NCBI GenBank assembly: GCA_023614405.1
Contig: CM042685.1
Location: forward strand, 83,380,684 to 83,444,683
DNA: 64,000 nucleotides
Direction of reading: 5' to 3'
From: Avena insularis
Taxonomy: Eukaryota; Streptophyta; Magnoliopsida; Poales; Poaceae
In this document: positions 31,690 through 44,059 of the stretch, piece by piece
Layout of the letters: each line of letters starts with the position of its first letter
Position numbering within the stretch: the stretch's first letter is position 1
Made by a program: the position numbers and the translations under genes
The notes under the pieces: model-generated
What the model was told of the DNA's origin: nothing
Databases searched by the model: none
What the model saw: only the letters and a program-made list of their open reading frames with translations

Positions 31690-34414
31690 AAGGCGTTAAA
31701 AAAAGTACTTCTTGGGAGATAACCCAATATTTTTCTTGAGTCTTGGAAGTTATTGCCTCTGTAATAACCTCTCCTTATACTTTTTATTTGATTTTTGTGC
31801 CAAGAATAACCTCTAATGAGAGGGAAGTAAGATTTGGGGAAGTGTTGTCCCGAAACAGATTTTTGTACTTCACTACAAAAATTCTTAAAAATTCTCTGTA
31901 AGTCGGATTGAGCTCTAATTTTCTGAATAAATCCCCCAGGTTGTTAGCTAACTTTCATTAGTTTAACACGTTTTGATTTGATCAACAAAATGTCTTCGAA
32001 AACATCAATTTCTACCTGCTGGTCTGTTTTGACAGATTTCTGCCATTAATTGCATTTGCCTCTATCGATTTATTTTTGGGTTCTCTTAGGTAAATTGAGC
32101 TTTTAAGGGAATTTATACAGTAGCTTGTGTATTTCATGAAAGTATTGCTGTTTTAAAACTAAACCCCAAAGGTTTATTATCTTTTGAATGCACTAATGTT
32201 GCTAATGAAGATTGTGTGATGTTTTGTATGAAGGAAAATTTTCAGGTGTAAGGGAAGAATGATGTAATGAGATGAAGAATGGACAAAATCTCAAGTTTGG
32301 GGATGCCACCCCGTGTCACACCAAGAAATATTCAAGAGGTACAAGCGTTAAAGCTTGGGGATGCCCAAGGCATCCCCTTCTTCATCAATAAAAATCTCAG
32401 GTCACTTCATTTTTATTGTTTCATGCACACTTGTGTTCTTCTTGGAGTGTCTTAGTTTTTGTTTTTGGTTTTTGTTTGCTTAGTTTGCTTGAATAAAGTA
32501 GTTGGACCCCCGCTTTCACTGTGTTGTTTCAAATAAGTTGATTGGTGTTGGAAACGAGTAGGAAGTTCTTGCTTATAGTAGTACAAAAGGAAGCTTGCTT
32601 TCACTGTGAGTTAGACTTTATCATGCCATGCTAGATGTTGTTTTGACCTTATGCTTAGTGATTATTGCTGTAGCATGACTTATTCCAAACAATTTAGATT
32701 TCTTAATGTGCCTTGAAAGAATCATGCGTTGTTTTAGCATACAAAAGCATAGTATTGTGGTATTCTCCTTTGATGCTTTGTTTGGGTTGAGTTGGCACAT
32801 GCTCACACCATGTTATGACTATGAACTAGTCACCTTAGCCTCTATGATCATTTAATTTTTGACTTATGGTACCACTTTATGCTTTGATTGATAATGTTTT
32901 GTCGCTCTGCATGATTATGGCCATTGTTGCTCCCTTAGTTGGTCGCTCATAGTCTTTTGCTAGCCTACACTTGTATTGAGTAAGCTCTACTCATGCATCC
33001 AACTCCCAAGAAACCAAGTTATTCCAAAGTGTCCACTATAAATTCCTATGTATGGTGTGTTACACCATTCCAAGTATATTCTTGTTTTATCTGTCTTCCA
33101 AATTAAACTTGTTATGTGAAAATTAGTGATTAAAGCTCTCACAAACTTGATGGCACACTTTATTTTTCTTGCCCCTAATAAACTTGAACCATTGTGTCAT
33201 CTATGTTGCATATGCTTGCACTTATAAGTTGGGAATTAGCAGAACCGTGTTGTCATGGCAGAACGCTTTCAACACCTGTAAATATCTACCTAGTTGATAT
33301 CATGCTCTTTTCTTTATGGATGTTGGCGGTGTCAAATAAAAGGGGAGCTTGTAAGTCCATGGAGTTATGTATATGTGTTAGAGAAACTCCTGGACCGCTA
33401 GCGTAAGCCATGCCTAATCATGGTGGAAAGTTGCATCATCACCATAGTGAGCAATCTATGAAGAATTCTTCTTATAAAAAAAGATACATAGAAAAAAGAG
33501 AAAAAAACAAAAAAGAGGAAAGAGAGAAAAGGCACCATTTTCCCATGGTAAATAAGAAGATCTCTGAGATGCTCATTGTCTCCTTGCCTTGTCATTTTGA
33601 TATGGGATAGCTCATGTATCATGGGGCAAGGGGTACCCCGTTGGCGGTTCTCTATGATACACATATACTTACTATGACAAGAACTTACCGGTGACTAAAG
33701 TTGAGTAGCATGAGGAACGGCCCTCGTACTCAAGGGACATGAGATTGCCAACTTATACTTTGTCAAGCATATACTCCATATTTTGTTCTCTTTAACCTTA
33801 ATCACTTCAAGATGCTTATGATAGGGGAAATGAGAGCTGAAAGCTAACAAGTACCATAATTTTTGGAAGCTCTTTATGAAACTTGAAATCCCTGCTTCCC
33901 TTTATGAAGGGTCTTTCTTCCAATTTTATATTGAGTCTCCACCTTCTATCCTTAGGCACCAATTAAGAGAGCATAGTTGCCATTCTTAGATCTATGTGCA
34001 CTGTCCCAAAACTTATTAAGTGATTCATATTGTTGATATTGCTGGTTCTTGAACTATTTGTATCTAGTCACCCTTATGAACTTTGAAGGTGTCCTGTGCA
34101 TTTATGTTTTGCTACTCCATGAAGGATAAGCTGAATGCCACTATGCTATGTTTTCTATATGTGAAACAAACAAACGTCTTTCAATGCATTGTTATTCATA
34201 AATCTTTGTTTATCTCCTTTCATGTTGCATCATAATTTCTATGTCTTATTGATAGAACTTCATCTTTCATGCTCATGTTAACAATACTTTGATCCCAGCT
34301 TTCAATCCTTGCAAATGGTTTGATCATGATTGTGATGGTGCATGTCACCTCAAAAATTATTCTTCTTATCACTTACCTACTAGAGGACGAGCAGGAGTTA
34401 AGCTTTAGGATGCT
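31690..34414 (+). other. Element H noncoding 3' interior
   Basis: This is 2.7 kb of AT-rich sequence without credible genes between the protease remnant and the polypurine tract. It contains short conserved words of this family such as GGGAGATAACCCAAT (31718-31732), AAGCTTGGGGATGCC repeated at 32293 (partly) and 32351, and a purine-rich tract at 33475-33530. It replaces the pol genes of autonomous relatives. Confidence 0.7.
34400..34414 (+). other. Polypurine tract region of element H
   Basis: AAGCTTTAGGATGCT stands immediately before the 3' LTR. It is a degenerate form of AAGCTTGGGGATGCT, the usual plus-strand primer sequence of this group, which survives near 32351 in the same element. Confidence 0.65.
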
Positions 34415-35983
34415 TGATACGTCGTAAACATATCTATAATTTTTGATGTTACATGCTTGTTTAGTATCCACTTTGCAATGCTTTGTCTACACTTTGAGGT
34501 ACTTTTATACATTTTCTGGGTCTAACCTATTAACAAGTTGCCATAGTGCCAGTCGCCTGTTTTCTGCTATTTTTGGTTTCAGAAAAGCTAGTAAGGAAAT
34601 ATTCTCGAAATTGGACGGGACAAAAGCCAAAGTTATTATTTCACCGAGGAGAACAAAGCCGAAGGACGATTGGAGGGGACCACAGGGCGGCCGCACCCCC
34701 CCACGCATGGGCCCACCCTAGGCTGCCCCTGGGCAGGGTGTGGGCCCCTTGGCCGCCCTCCTGCCTCGCCTCTTTGCCTATATAATCCCCCTGATGCCAA
34801 AACCCTAAGTACCCGATCAGATCTCCACAAAACAGTCTGTAGACGCCGCCACCATCGTCCCTAGATCAGGGGGATCTGAAGCTCTTCCCGACACCCTGCC
34901 AGAGGGGAGAGATCATCCCGGAGGCCTTCTTCATCACCATGCCAGCCTCCGGTATGATGTGTGAGTTGTTCCACCATGTACTATGGGTCCATACAGTATC
35001 TAGATGGTTGTTTCTCCTCCTTTGTGCTACCATGTTTAGGTCTTGTGAGCTCCGTTCATGATCAAGATCATCTATTTGTAATCATGCATGTTGTGTTCGC
35101 GGGGATCCAATGGATATTGAGATTACTATGTTAGATTGATTAATGATTCTATCTTATTGATTCTATCATGTCTGTGTTGTTTGAGATCTTGCATGCTCTC
35201 TGTTTCTAGTAGCTATCTTGGCCAAGTAGATGCTAGTGACACCAAGGGGGAGTATTTATGCTCGATAGTGGGTTCATGCCTCTATTGAATCTGGGGAAGT
35301 GACAAAAATCTCTAAGGTTGTAGATCTGTTGTTGCTACTAGAGAGAAAATAATAATCTCTTGTTCATGGAACAATTGTATTTTTTACTTTACACACATTA
35401 CTTAAAGCAGTTATCCGTTTCTTGCAACTTAATACTGGAAGGGGTTCGGATGATAACCTGAAGGTGGATTACTAGTCATAGATGAAGTTGGATGGCGGTC
35501 TATGTATATTGTTGTAATGCCCAATCAAATCTCATAGGATCAAGAATGTCTAGTATTGCATTGTTATGCCTTGCTTTGTCCTGTCAATTGCCCCGATGTA
35601 ATTTGTTTACCCAGCATGTTATGATATTTATCTTAAGGAGAACACCTCTAGTGAACTGTGGACCCCGGTCCAATCTTTACCATTGATACATATTCCACTG
35701 TTACTATTTACTTTCTACAATCTACCATTACCTTCCACACCATAGGTTTAATCCTTTGTTTTCAGCAAACCGGTGAGATTGACAACCTCACTGTTCATTG
35801 GGGCAAAGTCTTGAGTTTGTGTTGTGCAGGTACCAAGTTGTTAGCAACACCTAGGAGTCGTTTCCTTCCTCCTACTGGTTCGATAACCTTGGTTTCATAC
35901 TGAGGGAAGACTTAATGTTTTGCTCATTATACCTTCCTCTTGGGGTTTCCCAACGATGCTCTAAATTGATCTGAGCCGCATTA
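34415..35983 (+). repeat. Element H 3' LTR (1,569 bp)
   Basis: It starts TGATACGTCGTAAAC and ends GCCGCATTA just before GTTGT. It aligns along its whole length with 29069-30605, with scattered substitutions and small indels (for instance an extra segment near 35826-35865). The TATA box is at 34779. Confidence 0.9.
34779..34785 (+). promoter_or_regulatory. TATA box in element H 3' LTR
   Basis: TATATAA, in the same context as in the 5' LTR. Confidence 0.55.
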
Positions 35984-35988
35984 GTTGT
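35984..35988. repeat. Right target-site duplication of element H (GTTGT)
   Basis: Matches 29064-29068. Element G sequence continues at 35989. Confidence 0.9.
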
Positions 35989-36803
35989 CAATCTAGAAAA
36001 TATTTTTGGTAGTTATGTATATTATGGAAAAACTAAACGTGAGAGTAGAAATGCTTCCATTTTTCTTCTTACCCACTCACCCAACCTTTTCTGGTAAGGA
36101 AGTGTAATGTTTATCAATCCTCTTCTAAAAATTCAAACTATGATTCACGTGTTCTGGGTTTCCATAGTATAATAGGATGTCTGTGTCAAATTGTTTTGTC
36201 TATCTGTTGCATCCAATTTATTATTGTAATCTGCCTTTTGGTTATCAACTATTGCTACATTCCATACTAACAGGCTATTGTAAACTGATGTGATCTATCC
36301 AACTCTTGGTAAACTCATGTGATCTGTCTTACTCTTAGTTACCGACGCGATCTAGTTAGGGATGTTCATTATTTGAGTATGCTTTCACGTGATGTGGAGT
36401 TGCTAATCTCCATCTGTTAAGTGAATTGGGTTGCACGACTTTTCCTAGTCATGTATGGGGTAATGCTTTGAGTTTGGGATGGAATCATGACCATACGACT
36501 ACTCTTAGCATTCACTCTTGTACAATGAATTGGTGGATTAATGCGATTTTACTCTGTTCCATGAAAATTTATATTGCCAAAAATTCCGGAAAGTTTTCTT
36601 TGGTTGATTTGTGTTTCACACTCCTTTTTAGTCGCGTGTGATATGTTAACAATATCCTAGGTCCTATGAACTTTTCTTGATATTTTAATATCATCTTAGT
36701 AAATTGCACCCTTTAATCATGGTTAATTACATTTTAGTGCTATTCTGGATTACTAATCATTATCCCTTATGGTACTAATGTATGATCTTTCATCTGTAAC
36801 AGG
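35989..36803 (+). other. Element G untranslated leader, after element H
   Basis: This is an AT-rich stretch between the element H insertion and the gag ATG of element G. The longest + strand frame (36426-36641) has no similarity I recognise. Nothing else is seen. Confidence 0.7.
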
Positions 36804-37598
36804 ATGGTGCCTCCTCCGCTTCGCAATGTCGAAGAAGAGGCACTGGGTTTTCTAGAGTTGGGTGTTGTCCTTGTTAGTATTGCTACTACTCTGGGGACAC
36901 TGCAGCAGAACCAACAGAGGTTTTAAGAGAGTATTCGGAGGAATGAATTTTCTCCACCTCCTCTGCGTCCTCAGCGTGGCACGATGAAGGACTTCCTCAA
37001 GTTTAACCCTCAACACTTTGAGATAACTGTCGAGCCACTAGATGCCGGCGATTGGCTCCACGAGACTACAAATCTGCTTGACACCGCTGATGTGGCTAAA
37101 CATGACAGAGTTAAGTTTGCTACTCACCTTATGCGTGGAGAGGTCACACTTTGGTGGGAGAGTTATCTTAGAGCAAGCCCACCTAGATTTCAGCCATCAT
37201 GGTATCAATTCACCGATGCTTTCAAGGAACAGTATCTGCCTAAATTTATGGTGGAAAGAATGAAGGAAGTGTTTCTGAATCTAAAGCACGGAAATGATAA
37301 TGTCAACACATACATAAAGAACTTCACCAATCTTTCTCATTATGGAGGTGAAGAAGTGTATGATGACAAGAAAAGGCAAAATAGGTTCCGTCAAGGTCTC
37401 AAAGCTTCAATCAAGTATGCTCTGACACATCCAAGCATAAGCTACAACAAGTGGCTCTCCAAGAGGAGTCAAGTAAGCAAGCATATGAAGAGTCCAAGAA
37501 GCCCAATGAAAAACAAGTCTCTTCCTCCACCCATGCCAAGACCTGCTTCGACAACTTCTTTGGGCACCTGCACCACGGGCTCTAAACATCATCACTAA
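36804..37598 (+). pseudogene. Element G gag
   Basis: The ATG at 36804 (MVPPPLRNVEEEAL) opens a frame with one early TAA at 36924 that then runs to 37598. The capsid-like retrotransposon gag domain is clear: FLKFNPQHFE, DADDWL-like DAGDWLHE, GEVTLWWESY, FKEQYLPKFM, VNTYIKNFTNLSHY and FRQGLKASIKYAL. It would coat the RNA in virus-like particles. The CCHC zinc knuckle expected near the C-terminus is missing: after about 37500 the frame is proline- and serine-rich and ends, so the linker to protease is deleted or shifted. Confidence 0.88.
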
Positions 37599-37608
37599 GC
37601 CTGGGGCA

Positions 37609-40600
37609 GCTATTACTCGAGTCAACAATGTCAATCTCGTTCAAGATGAACATGCACCTGGAGTTGTGCTGGGTATGCTTCCCGTGAACTCAGTCTCTAC
37701 ACGAGTATTATTTGATACTGGAGCATCGCATTCTTTTGTCTCTGCAAGATTTACTGATGATAATGGATTAGACATGGATGATCGTCCTAAATGTCTGATG
37801 GTTCGTTCTCCCGGAGCACGCATGTTATCTTCCAATATCAGTAATGGCAACCATATTCAAATTGGTGGTTCTTCTTTTCTGGCCTCATTGATTATCTTGG
37901 ACAACTCAGATATTGACGTCATCTTGGGTATGGACTAGTTAAATGCAAATGGATCCATGATCGATTTTTCCGATTACTCGGTCGCTCTGACAATTCCTGA
38001 AGTCCACATTGTCTATTCCCCAAGGCAAACTCCCTTTCTCCAGCTCTACTCTCTGGGTGTTCAGAACGTGGATGTTATGGACGCTCTCCAAAGTGTACAG
38101 GTGGTCTATGAGTTCCCGGATGTATTTCCTAAATAGTTACCAGGTATTCCTCCTGACCGAGAGGTTGAGTTTGTGATTAAACTGGAACCTCGAATCTCTC
38201 CTATCTCTTAGTGTCCATATAAAATGGGACCTAATGAGCTAGCTGAACTCAAGCGACAACTCGATAAGCAAGAAAAGTTAGGTTTTATATATCACACCAC
38301 TTCCTCCTGGGGTAGCGCAACAATCTTTGTCAATAAGAAGGATCGGACTGATCGACTTTGCGTGGACTACCGAGCTCTCAATTAAAAAACAATCAAGAAC
38401 AAGTACCCTCTGCCTCGAATCAATGACCTCTTTGATCAGCTAGCAGGATATGTGGTGTTCTCTAAGCTCCATTTGAGGAGTGGATACCATCAAATCAGGA
38501 TTCGCAAAGAAGATATCCCCAAAACGGCGTTCACAACTCGCTGTGAATTGTATGAGTACACAGTCATGTCCTTTGGTCTCACAAATGCTCCTGCAACCTT
38601 CTCGAGGCTTATGAACTCGGTTTTCATGGAGTACCTTGACAAGTTCGTGGTGGTCTATCTCGGTGATATTCTTATCTATTCCGAGTCAAAAGAAGAACAT
38701 CTTCGTTGTGTCCTAGCCACGCTTCATGAGAACCGCCTCTATGAAAAGTTCTCCAAGTGTGAATTCTGGCTGCCAAAAGTCACCTATCTGGGCCATGCCA
38801 TTTCTGCCGAAGGCATTTCTGTCAACCCAAAAACTGTACGGATAATTATGGAGTGGCTCCCTCCGAAGAATGTCAAGGAAGTGTATAGCTTCCTTCGATT
38901 GGCGAGCTATTTTCATCGATTTGTTCAAAACTTCTCAAAGATATCCAAGCCTCTTACCGATCTCCTGAAGAAATATAAGAAATACCTTTGGACATGAGCG
39001 TGCCAAACAAGCTTTGAGACTCTCAGGGAAAAGCTCACTTCCACAACTGTCTTGGTTTCTCCAGATACATCGAAGCCTTTTCAGATCTTCTGTGATGCTT
39101 CACTCCAAGGGCTTGGTGCCATTCTTATGCAAGACAAGTAAGTCGTTGCATATGGTTCTCGTCAATTGAAAACTCATGAAGTCAACTATCCAACTCATGA
39201 TCTGGAGCTCACAGCAGTTGTCTTTGCTTTGAAGATATGTAGACATTACTTGCTGGGCAAAAAATGTGTGATCTTTTCAGATCACAAGAGCCTCAAATAT
39301 ATATTCACTTAGACAGATCTCAACCTTCGGCAAAGGATATGGATTAAAACAATCAATGACTTCGATCTCACGATCAACTACACACCAGGGAAAGAAAATA
39401 TGATGGCCGATGCCTTGAGTCGCAAAGCTTATGTCAATAATCTCAAGGTGAAGAAGCTTGAATCTCAGTTGTTTGAGGAATTCCGCCAACTCAACCTCTG
39501 CCTTGTCTCCAAAGGATACCTTGAAACCTTGGTGGCTACTCCTTCCTTGGAACAAAAGATTCGCTCTGCTCAATTGGAGGATCCCTTTTGTAAAGAGTAT
39601 GCAATAAAGTCTCAGAATCCAAAGTATGAAGCATACCACCTCGATGATCAAGGCACCTTGTTCTATGATCACATGATGGTTGTTCATGAACTTCCAGGCT
39701 TGAGAGAAGAGGTCCTGAAAGAAGATCTTGATTCTGTCCTTTCTATCCACCCTGACGGCACAAAGATGTACATGGATCTGAAAACACAATACTGGTGGCC
39801 AAGAATGAAAAATGACTATGCCAAGTATGTCCCCTAGTGTGATGTCTGCCGCATAGTGAAAGTTGTTCATCAAAAACCATCTCGTCTTGTTCAACGTTTT
39901 AAGCCTCCAGAATGGAAATGGGAGAAGGTAGATGGACTTCATAATTGGCTTTCCAAGGTATTAGAAAGGCAAAAATGCTATCTTTGTTGTCATCGATAGG
40001 CTTTCCAAAGTGGCTCATTTCTTCCCGGTCAAGGAGACTATTTATGCTAGTCAATTGGCCGAGCTCTATATCAACATGATCGTCTTGCTCTATGGTGTTC
40101 CTCTAGAAATCAGCTCGGATCGTTGGAGTATTTTACCTCCAAGTTCTAGGAAAGCTTCCAATAAGGCTTGGGCACTGAGCTCAATTTCATCATAGCATAT
40201 CATCCCCAGTCTCAAGGACAGGTGGAAATTCTCGAAGATATGATTCACACTTGTGTAATATCCTTTGGAATGAAGTGGGAGGAATACCTTCCATAAGCTG
40301 AGTTCTCCTACAACAATAGCTTCCAGAAAAGTCTCAAGATGGAACCCTTTGAGGTTCTCTATGGCGACAAGTGGCATACACGAATTGGTTGGTCAAGTGT
40401 AGGTGAAAGGAACTTATTTGGCCCTGACATTGTCACTCAAGTAGAAGAAAAGGTTCTTATCATTCTTGAGAACTTGAAAGTTGCCTAGAGTCGGCAGAAG
40501 AGCAACTATGACAGGAAGCATGTGGATATGGAGTATGTTCCTGGTGATTTGGTTTACCTTCATGTCACTCCCATGAGAGGAACCCATCGTTTCGGTATCA

Positions 40601-40968
40601 AGGGCAACCTTGCACCGAGATACATCAATCCCTTCAAAAGCCGTGGAAGAAGAGGATAAGTGGCTTATGCACTTGAGCTTTCTGAAAAAATCAAGGTGCT
40701 CGATGTCTTTCATGTCTCTCAACTCAATAAGTGCTTCAAAGATCCCGATAGGACCGTGGATCACGAGCTCATCAACCTCCAAGAAGATATCTCCTATAAA
40801 GAGCACCCCGTGAGAATTGTTGAAGTCACAGAACGAAAGACTCGCAATGAGTCTATAAAGTTCTGCAAGGTGCAATGGTCTCACCATTCCGTTGGTGAAG
40901 AAACTTGGGAGTGCGAGGATGACCTCCGTTCCAAGTATCCTACCTTGTTTGAGTCTTCTTATTCCTAG
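37609..40968 (+). pseudogene. Element G pol: protease, RT, RNase H, integrase, chromodomain
   Basis: One frame carries nearly all domains. The protease has LFDTGASHSFVS near 37709 with its DTG intact and ends at VILGMD. The reverse transcriptase follows (38220-38840), then RNase H (FCDASLQGLGAILM near 39090; [13 protein letters not shown] intact), integrase (39640-40440) and chromodomain (KFCKVQWSHHSVGEETW near 40860). In-frame stops occur at 37936, 38134, 38209, 38383, 38995, 39139, 39310 and 39835, and frame changes lie near 39930-40300. In the RT the first catalytic Asp is His ([10 protein letters not shown] near 38466) and the first Asp of the FIDD box is Gly (YLGD near 38658). In the integrase zinc finger the first His is gone (KEDLD for KEAHD). 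The protein is dead several times over. Confidence 0.9.
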
Positions 40969-40989
40969 AATCGCAGGGTGAGATTCTTT

Positions 40990-41002
40990 AGTGGGGGAGA
41001 GT
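40990..41002 (+). other. Polypurine tract of element G
   Basis: AGTGGGGGAGAGT directly precedes the 3' LTR start TGTAGCATC at 41003. Confidence 0.8.
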
Positions 41003-44000
41003 TGTAGCATCATATCTGTCTATCATCTTTAATGCTACATCAATCATAATAAAATGCTATTTCCACATGTCATTCATTGCATCATCATTATATCATGCTC
41101 ATGTCACCATGCCACCTTGCATTTGAGAATCATATAAAACCCCCTATATTTGGTTCTTATCCCATATGCATTATATGTTGTATCACTTGTATTTGCCTCT
41201 TAATATATTGTATTTGCTTCTTGATAAATTGTTTGCTGCCCAAGTTGAGTTCTGGGCATATATTTTCCAACTCCACCATCTTTCTTTTCACCACCTTATC
41301 GCTCCACCATCCAAACCATATATGGGAAATTGCATTTCTTTGGGTATTGAACTCTAGATCATGAATATTTGGGATGGATCTTTTCCTTTGTCTACTTTCT
41401 CCCATAGCTTATCCATATTGTTCTCACAATATTGGTAAGGAAAACCACATGTTCATTTCCTTGTTTCCCATGGGGAAGTAGGAACCCCAATTCAAGCCAT
41501 GGGTTATTTGAGTATGGAGCCTATTTGAATTCATAAGGTCACCTCCTATTCTAGTGGACCAATACACACTAGATTGACTTTACGTTCAAATAGCCTGGTA
41601 TTTGAATGAGCCATTTTTTTGGTTTTGTTATGCCCTCATGAAGCAAGGTAAAAGCTTTATTGATCTAGATTGTTTTTACAAACTAGATCATCACACCTAC
41701 ATTGTATGGCACATGCAATGTGTACCATGTCACCATGATCTACTCACTTTTATTTGTTTTAGCATAATTTATATTTTGGTCTTCCCCTTTTAATCATTCA
41801 TATTTGTTTAAATTGATAATTCCAAATATTAAGTATAATATATGTTTTTGAATTAGAAATGTGATGAATATGATTATGCTATTGAAAATATCATTTGGGA
41901 AATTTAAAATTTTCAAATTATTAAATGCTAATAAATGCCTATTTCTTAATAATTGAATAACTTTAATTCCGTAATTCAGAATTCGACAAATGATATGTCT
42001 AAATCGATTAGCTCGACGATCCCGTTCTAACTATGCATTCCATGATATGAACTGAACCATGGATCATATAATTATTAATGTCCAGCATGGTTTATGAGAG
42101 CAAAACAGGACTAAAACCCTAATCAAATGCTTTATTCTTATACCCCACACCTCACCCATGCCATGACATGCTATACCATGTAAATTGTGCATCATTCAAT
42201 CATGGCATACCTTTTTGCTTGTTGCATATGATTTATATGATAGTCTAATGTATTTATTTCGGCCCCTTGTGTGTTTGGTTTTATCCGAATAAATGTCGAG
42301 GAAGGAGAATATCAGGAGCCACAGAGTACTACCCGGATCCTTCCTATTCTGCAACTGAGCTTTCCGGAAAGCAATTACCCATACTTACACTACATATATC
42401 ACTTATTATTATTGCATCATGTATTGCAATCTGAATAAAATTGAATCCCAAGTATTGCATAGCCTTTACTTTTAAACCCCACCGAAGCTTGTTCCCTCAA
42501 TCCCATGAGACATTACTACATGAGTTGTTTGAGCCATGCGAGTCGTATAATTGCATGTGTAGGGTTTGTGAGTGTCTTTGAATAATGAGGTACCTAAACA
42601 ACTGAATTGAGTAGTAATGGGATCACTAAAGAAAGAGGCACTGGTGGGCAATAGTTGCGATCTGGTTTGTATCCGCTCACTTGTGTCCCATAGGACCCGA
42701 GTACTTGAGTCACGTTTAATTTCTTGGGGTCACAACTAGTTTGGGGCTTTATTACTATCGTGTACTTATGTCATTCTTTACCGCTTTATTTACTACTGTT
42801 GCTTAAGGAACGTTTACTACTGTACTGTTTAGGAATGTGGAATGTTTTCATAGTATCAACAATCCCAGTCACACATTCAGGTTCCCAGTCGTTTACATCC
42901 ATTGGCACAAGCCCCTCGCTCCGTCGCGGATCCATCCAACTTCGTAGTGGGTAGCTTAGCGGGGTGCCCCCTGAAATCATGTGTGAATCTTGTGAATGCT
43001 TTGTCGTGATGCCTCATTGGGTTCTCATTTGGTTTTCCAAGGTTGATCGTGCGTGTGTTTCCATTTGTGCACCCTCGCAGGGTAAATATTTCTGAAAGCC
43101 ATGTCCGTGGTTATGGACGACTTGGAGCATAGTTTTTCGATCATAGACAATTATAACTAAAGTACCACTTTTAAATTGACTAAAACTTGTCTAGTAATAG
43201 TGCAACCTTCATGGAATGGTTAATTAAATTGCCTACGGATGGGATGTTCTTCCGCCTTCTCGTTTAGGAAACAGGGAGGTGGGCGAGCGATGTTTATTTA
43301 TGTTGATATATATCTATTGGGTAATCAACTGTTGTTTATTTAACGAATGTCCGTCTACCATTGGTTAGGCGGATGTTGTAGCGTGTCGCTATAGAACTGC
43401 GAGGCTTCATTTTCACTACAATTGCGTCACCCTAAGGTTATTCCCTTTAGATGCACAAATACTTGCTGAGCCCCCTAGGGTCTCACATGATAAATATTGT
43501 TCAGATGGACAAGTATATCCGTAGGAAGGTTACTGGGTTGAGGAGACCCATGATGGTGGAAACAAACGTGAGGTGTAGATATTCTAGGGCGTGGAGATCT
43601 TGAGATCATGTGGGCAGGATGTGCTTATTTTCAGGTCATCTTATGCCAATTTGCCTCTTATTCGTACTCGGATCTTGTTTTATGCTTCTGCTTGATACTT
43701 TGATGTGTGATTTATGTGGATGTATCCTAAACTATTAGAACTATCTAGCAATTTGGATCTTGCCATATGGCGTTGAATATTTCTATTTCTTTTAGATGGT
43801 ATGTCTCTGATGTACTTTTGTATGTAGTGGACATACGCACTTGTGTATGTCTGTTCACATAATGTCGACTACACCACTCGCACATGTCATGATGTTCATG
43901 CAGAGTGGATAGGATGGTTGGCCAGTACCATGCCTAGTTCCACTCAGACGGGACCTACACGTGGGTGGCCCTTGGGCCTCCTCTCTAGGACACCTTATGC

Positions 44001-44054
44001 ACTTTGGGTTCATTCCTGGCTTGTTGCTTAGAGCGTAGTGTCCGAGGTATTACA
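41003..44054 (+). repeat. Element G 3' LTR (3.05 kb, internally deleted)
   Basis: It starts TGTAGCATCATATC and ends GAGGTATTACA. It aligns with the 5' LTR except that the 5' LTR segment 25149-26689 is missing at about 41807. The junction shows a 4-bp shared word (TTGT) at the two ends of the lost segment. The GC-rich island is therefore absent. The conserved dyad block is at 43103-43118. No gene is supported. Confidence 0.9.
43103..43118. promoter_or_regulatory. Conserved dyad block in element G 3' LTR
   Basis: GTCCGTGGTTATGGAC, one base from the element A form, in the context TTTCTGAAAGCCAT. Its persistence in both G LTRs and in unrelated LTRs is discussed under findings. Confidence 0.45.
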
Positions 44055-44059
44055 GTGAA
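44055..44059. repeat. Right target-site duplication of element G (GTGAA)
   Basis: Matches 24335-24339. Confidence 0.9.

Larger units (their letters stand above)
29069..35983 (+). mobile_element. Element H: complete non-autonomous LTR retrotransposon (6.9 kb)
   Basis: Two LTRs of about 1.55 kb starting TGATACGTCG, a tRNA-Asp-type primer site, a polypurine tract and a 5-bp duplication define a complete element inserted in the leader of element G. The LTR start and primer site recall the Sabrina-type (Athila-related) elements of Triticeae, but I cannot confirm a family. The 3.8-kb interior holds only a broken gag and a protease-like region; there is no trace of reverse transcriptase, RNase H or integrase. 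It must have depended on enzymes from a related element. Confidence 0.9.
24340..44054 (+). mobile_element. Element G: complete Ty3/gypsy chromovirus (19.7 kb with nested element H)
   Basis: It has two related LTRs (24340-29015 and 41003-44054), a Met-type primer site, gag, pol with a chromodomain, a polypurine tract and a matching 5-bp target duplication. Removing element H (6.9 kb) leaves about 12.8 kb. It interrupts the 5' LTR of copia element D. Gag and pol carry many stops, and two reverse transcriptase catalytic residues are lost, so this copy is inactive. The 3' LTR is 1.6 kb shorter because of an internal deletion. Confidence 0.92.

Noticed and set aside
39277..39942. 221-codon minus-strand frame
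   Set aside because: It is antisense to RNase H and integrase of element G, which are clearly recognised.
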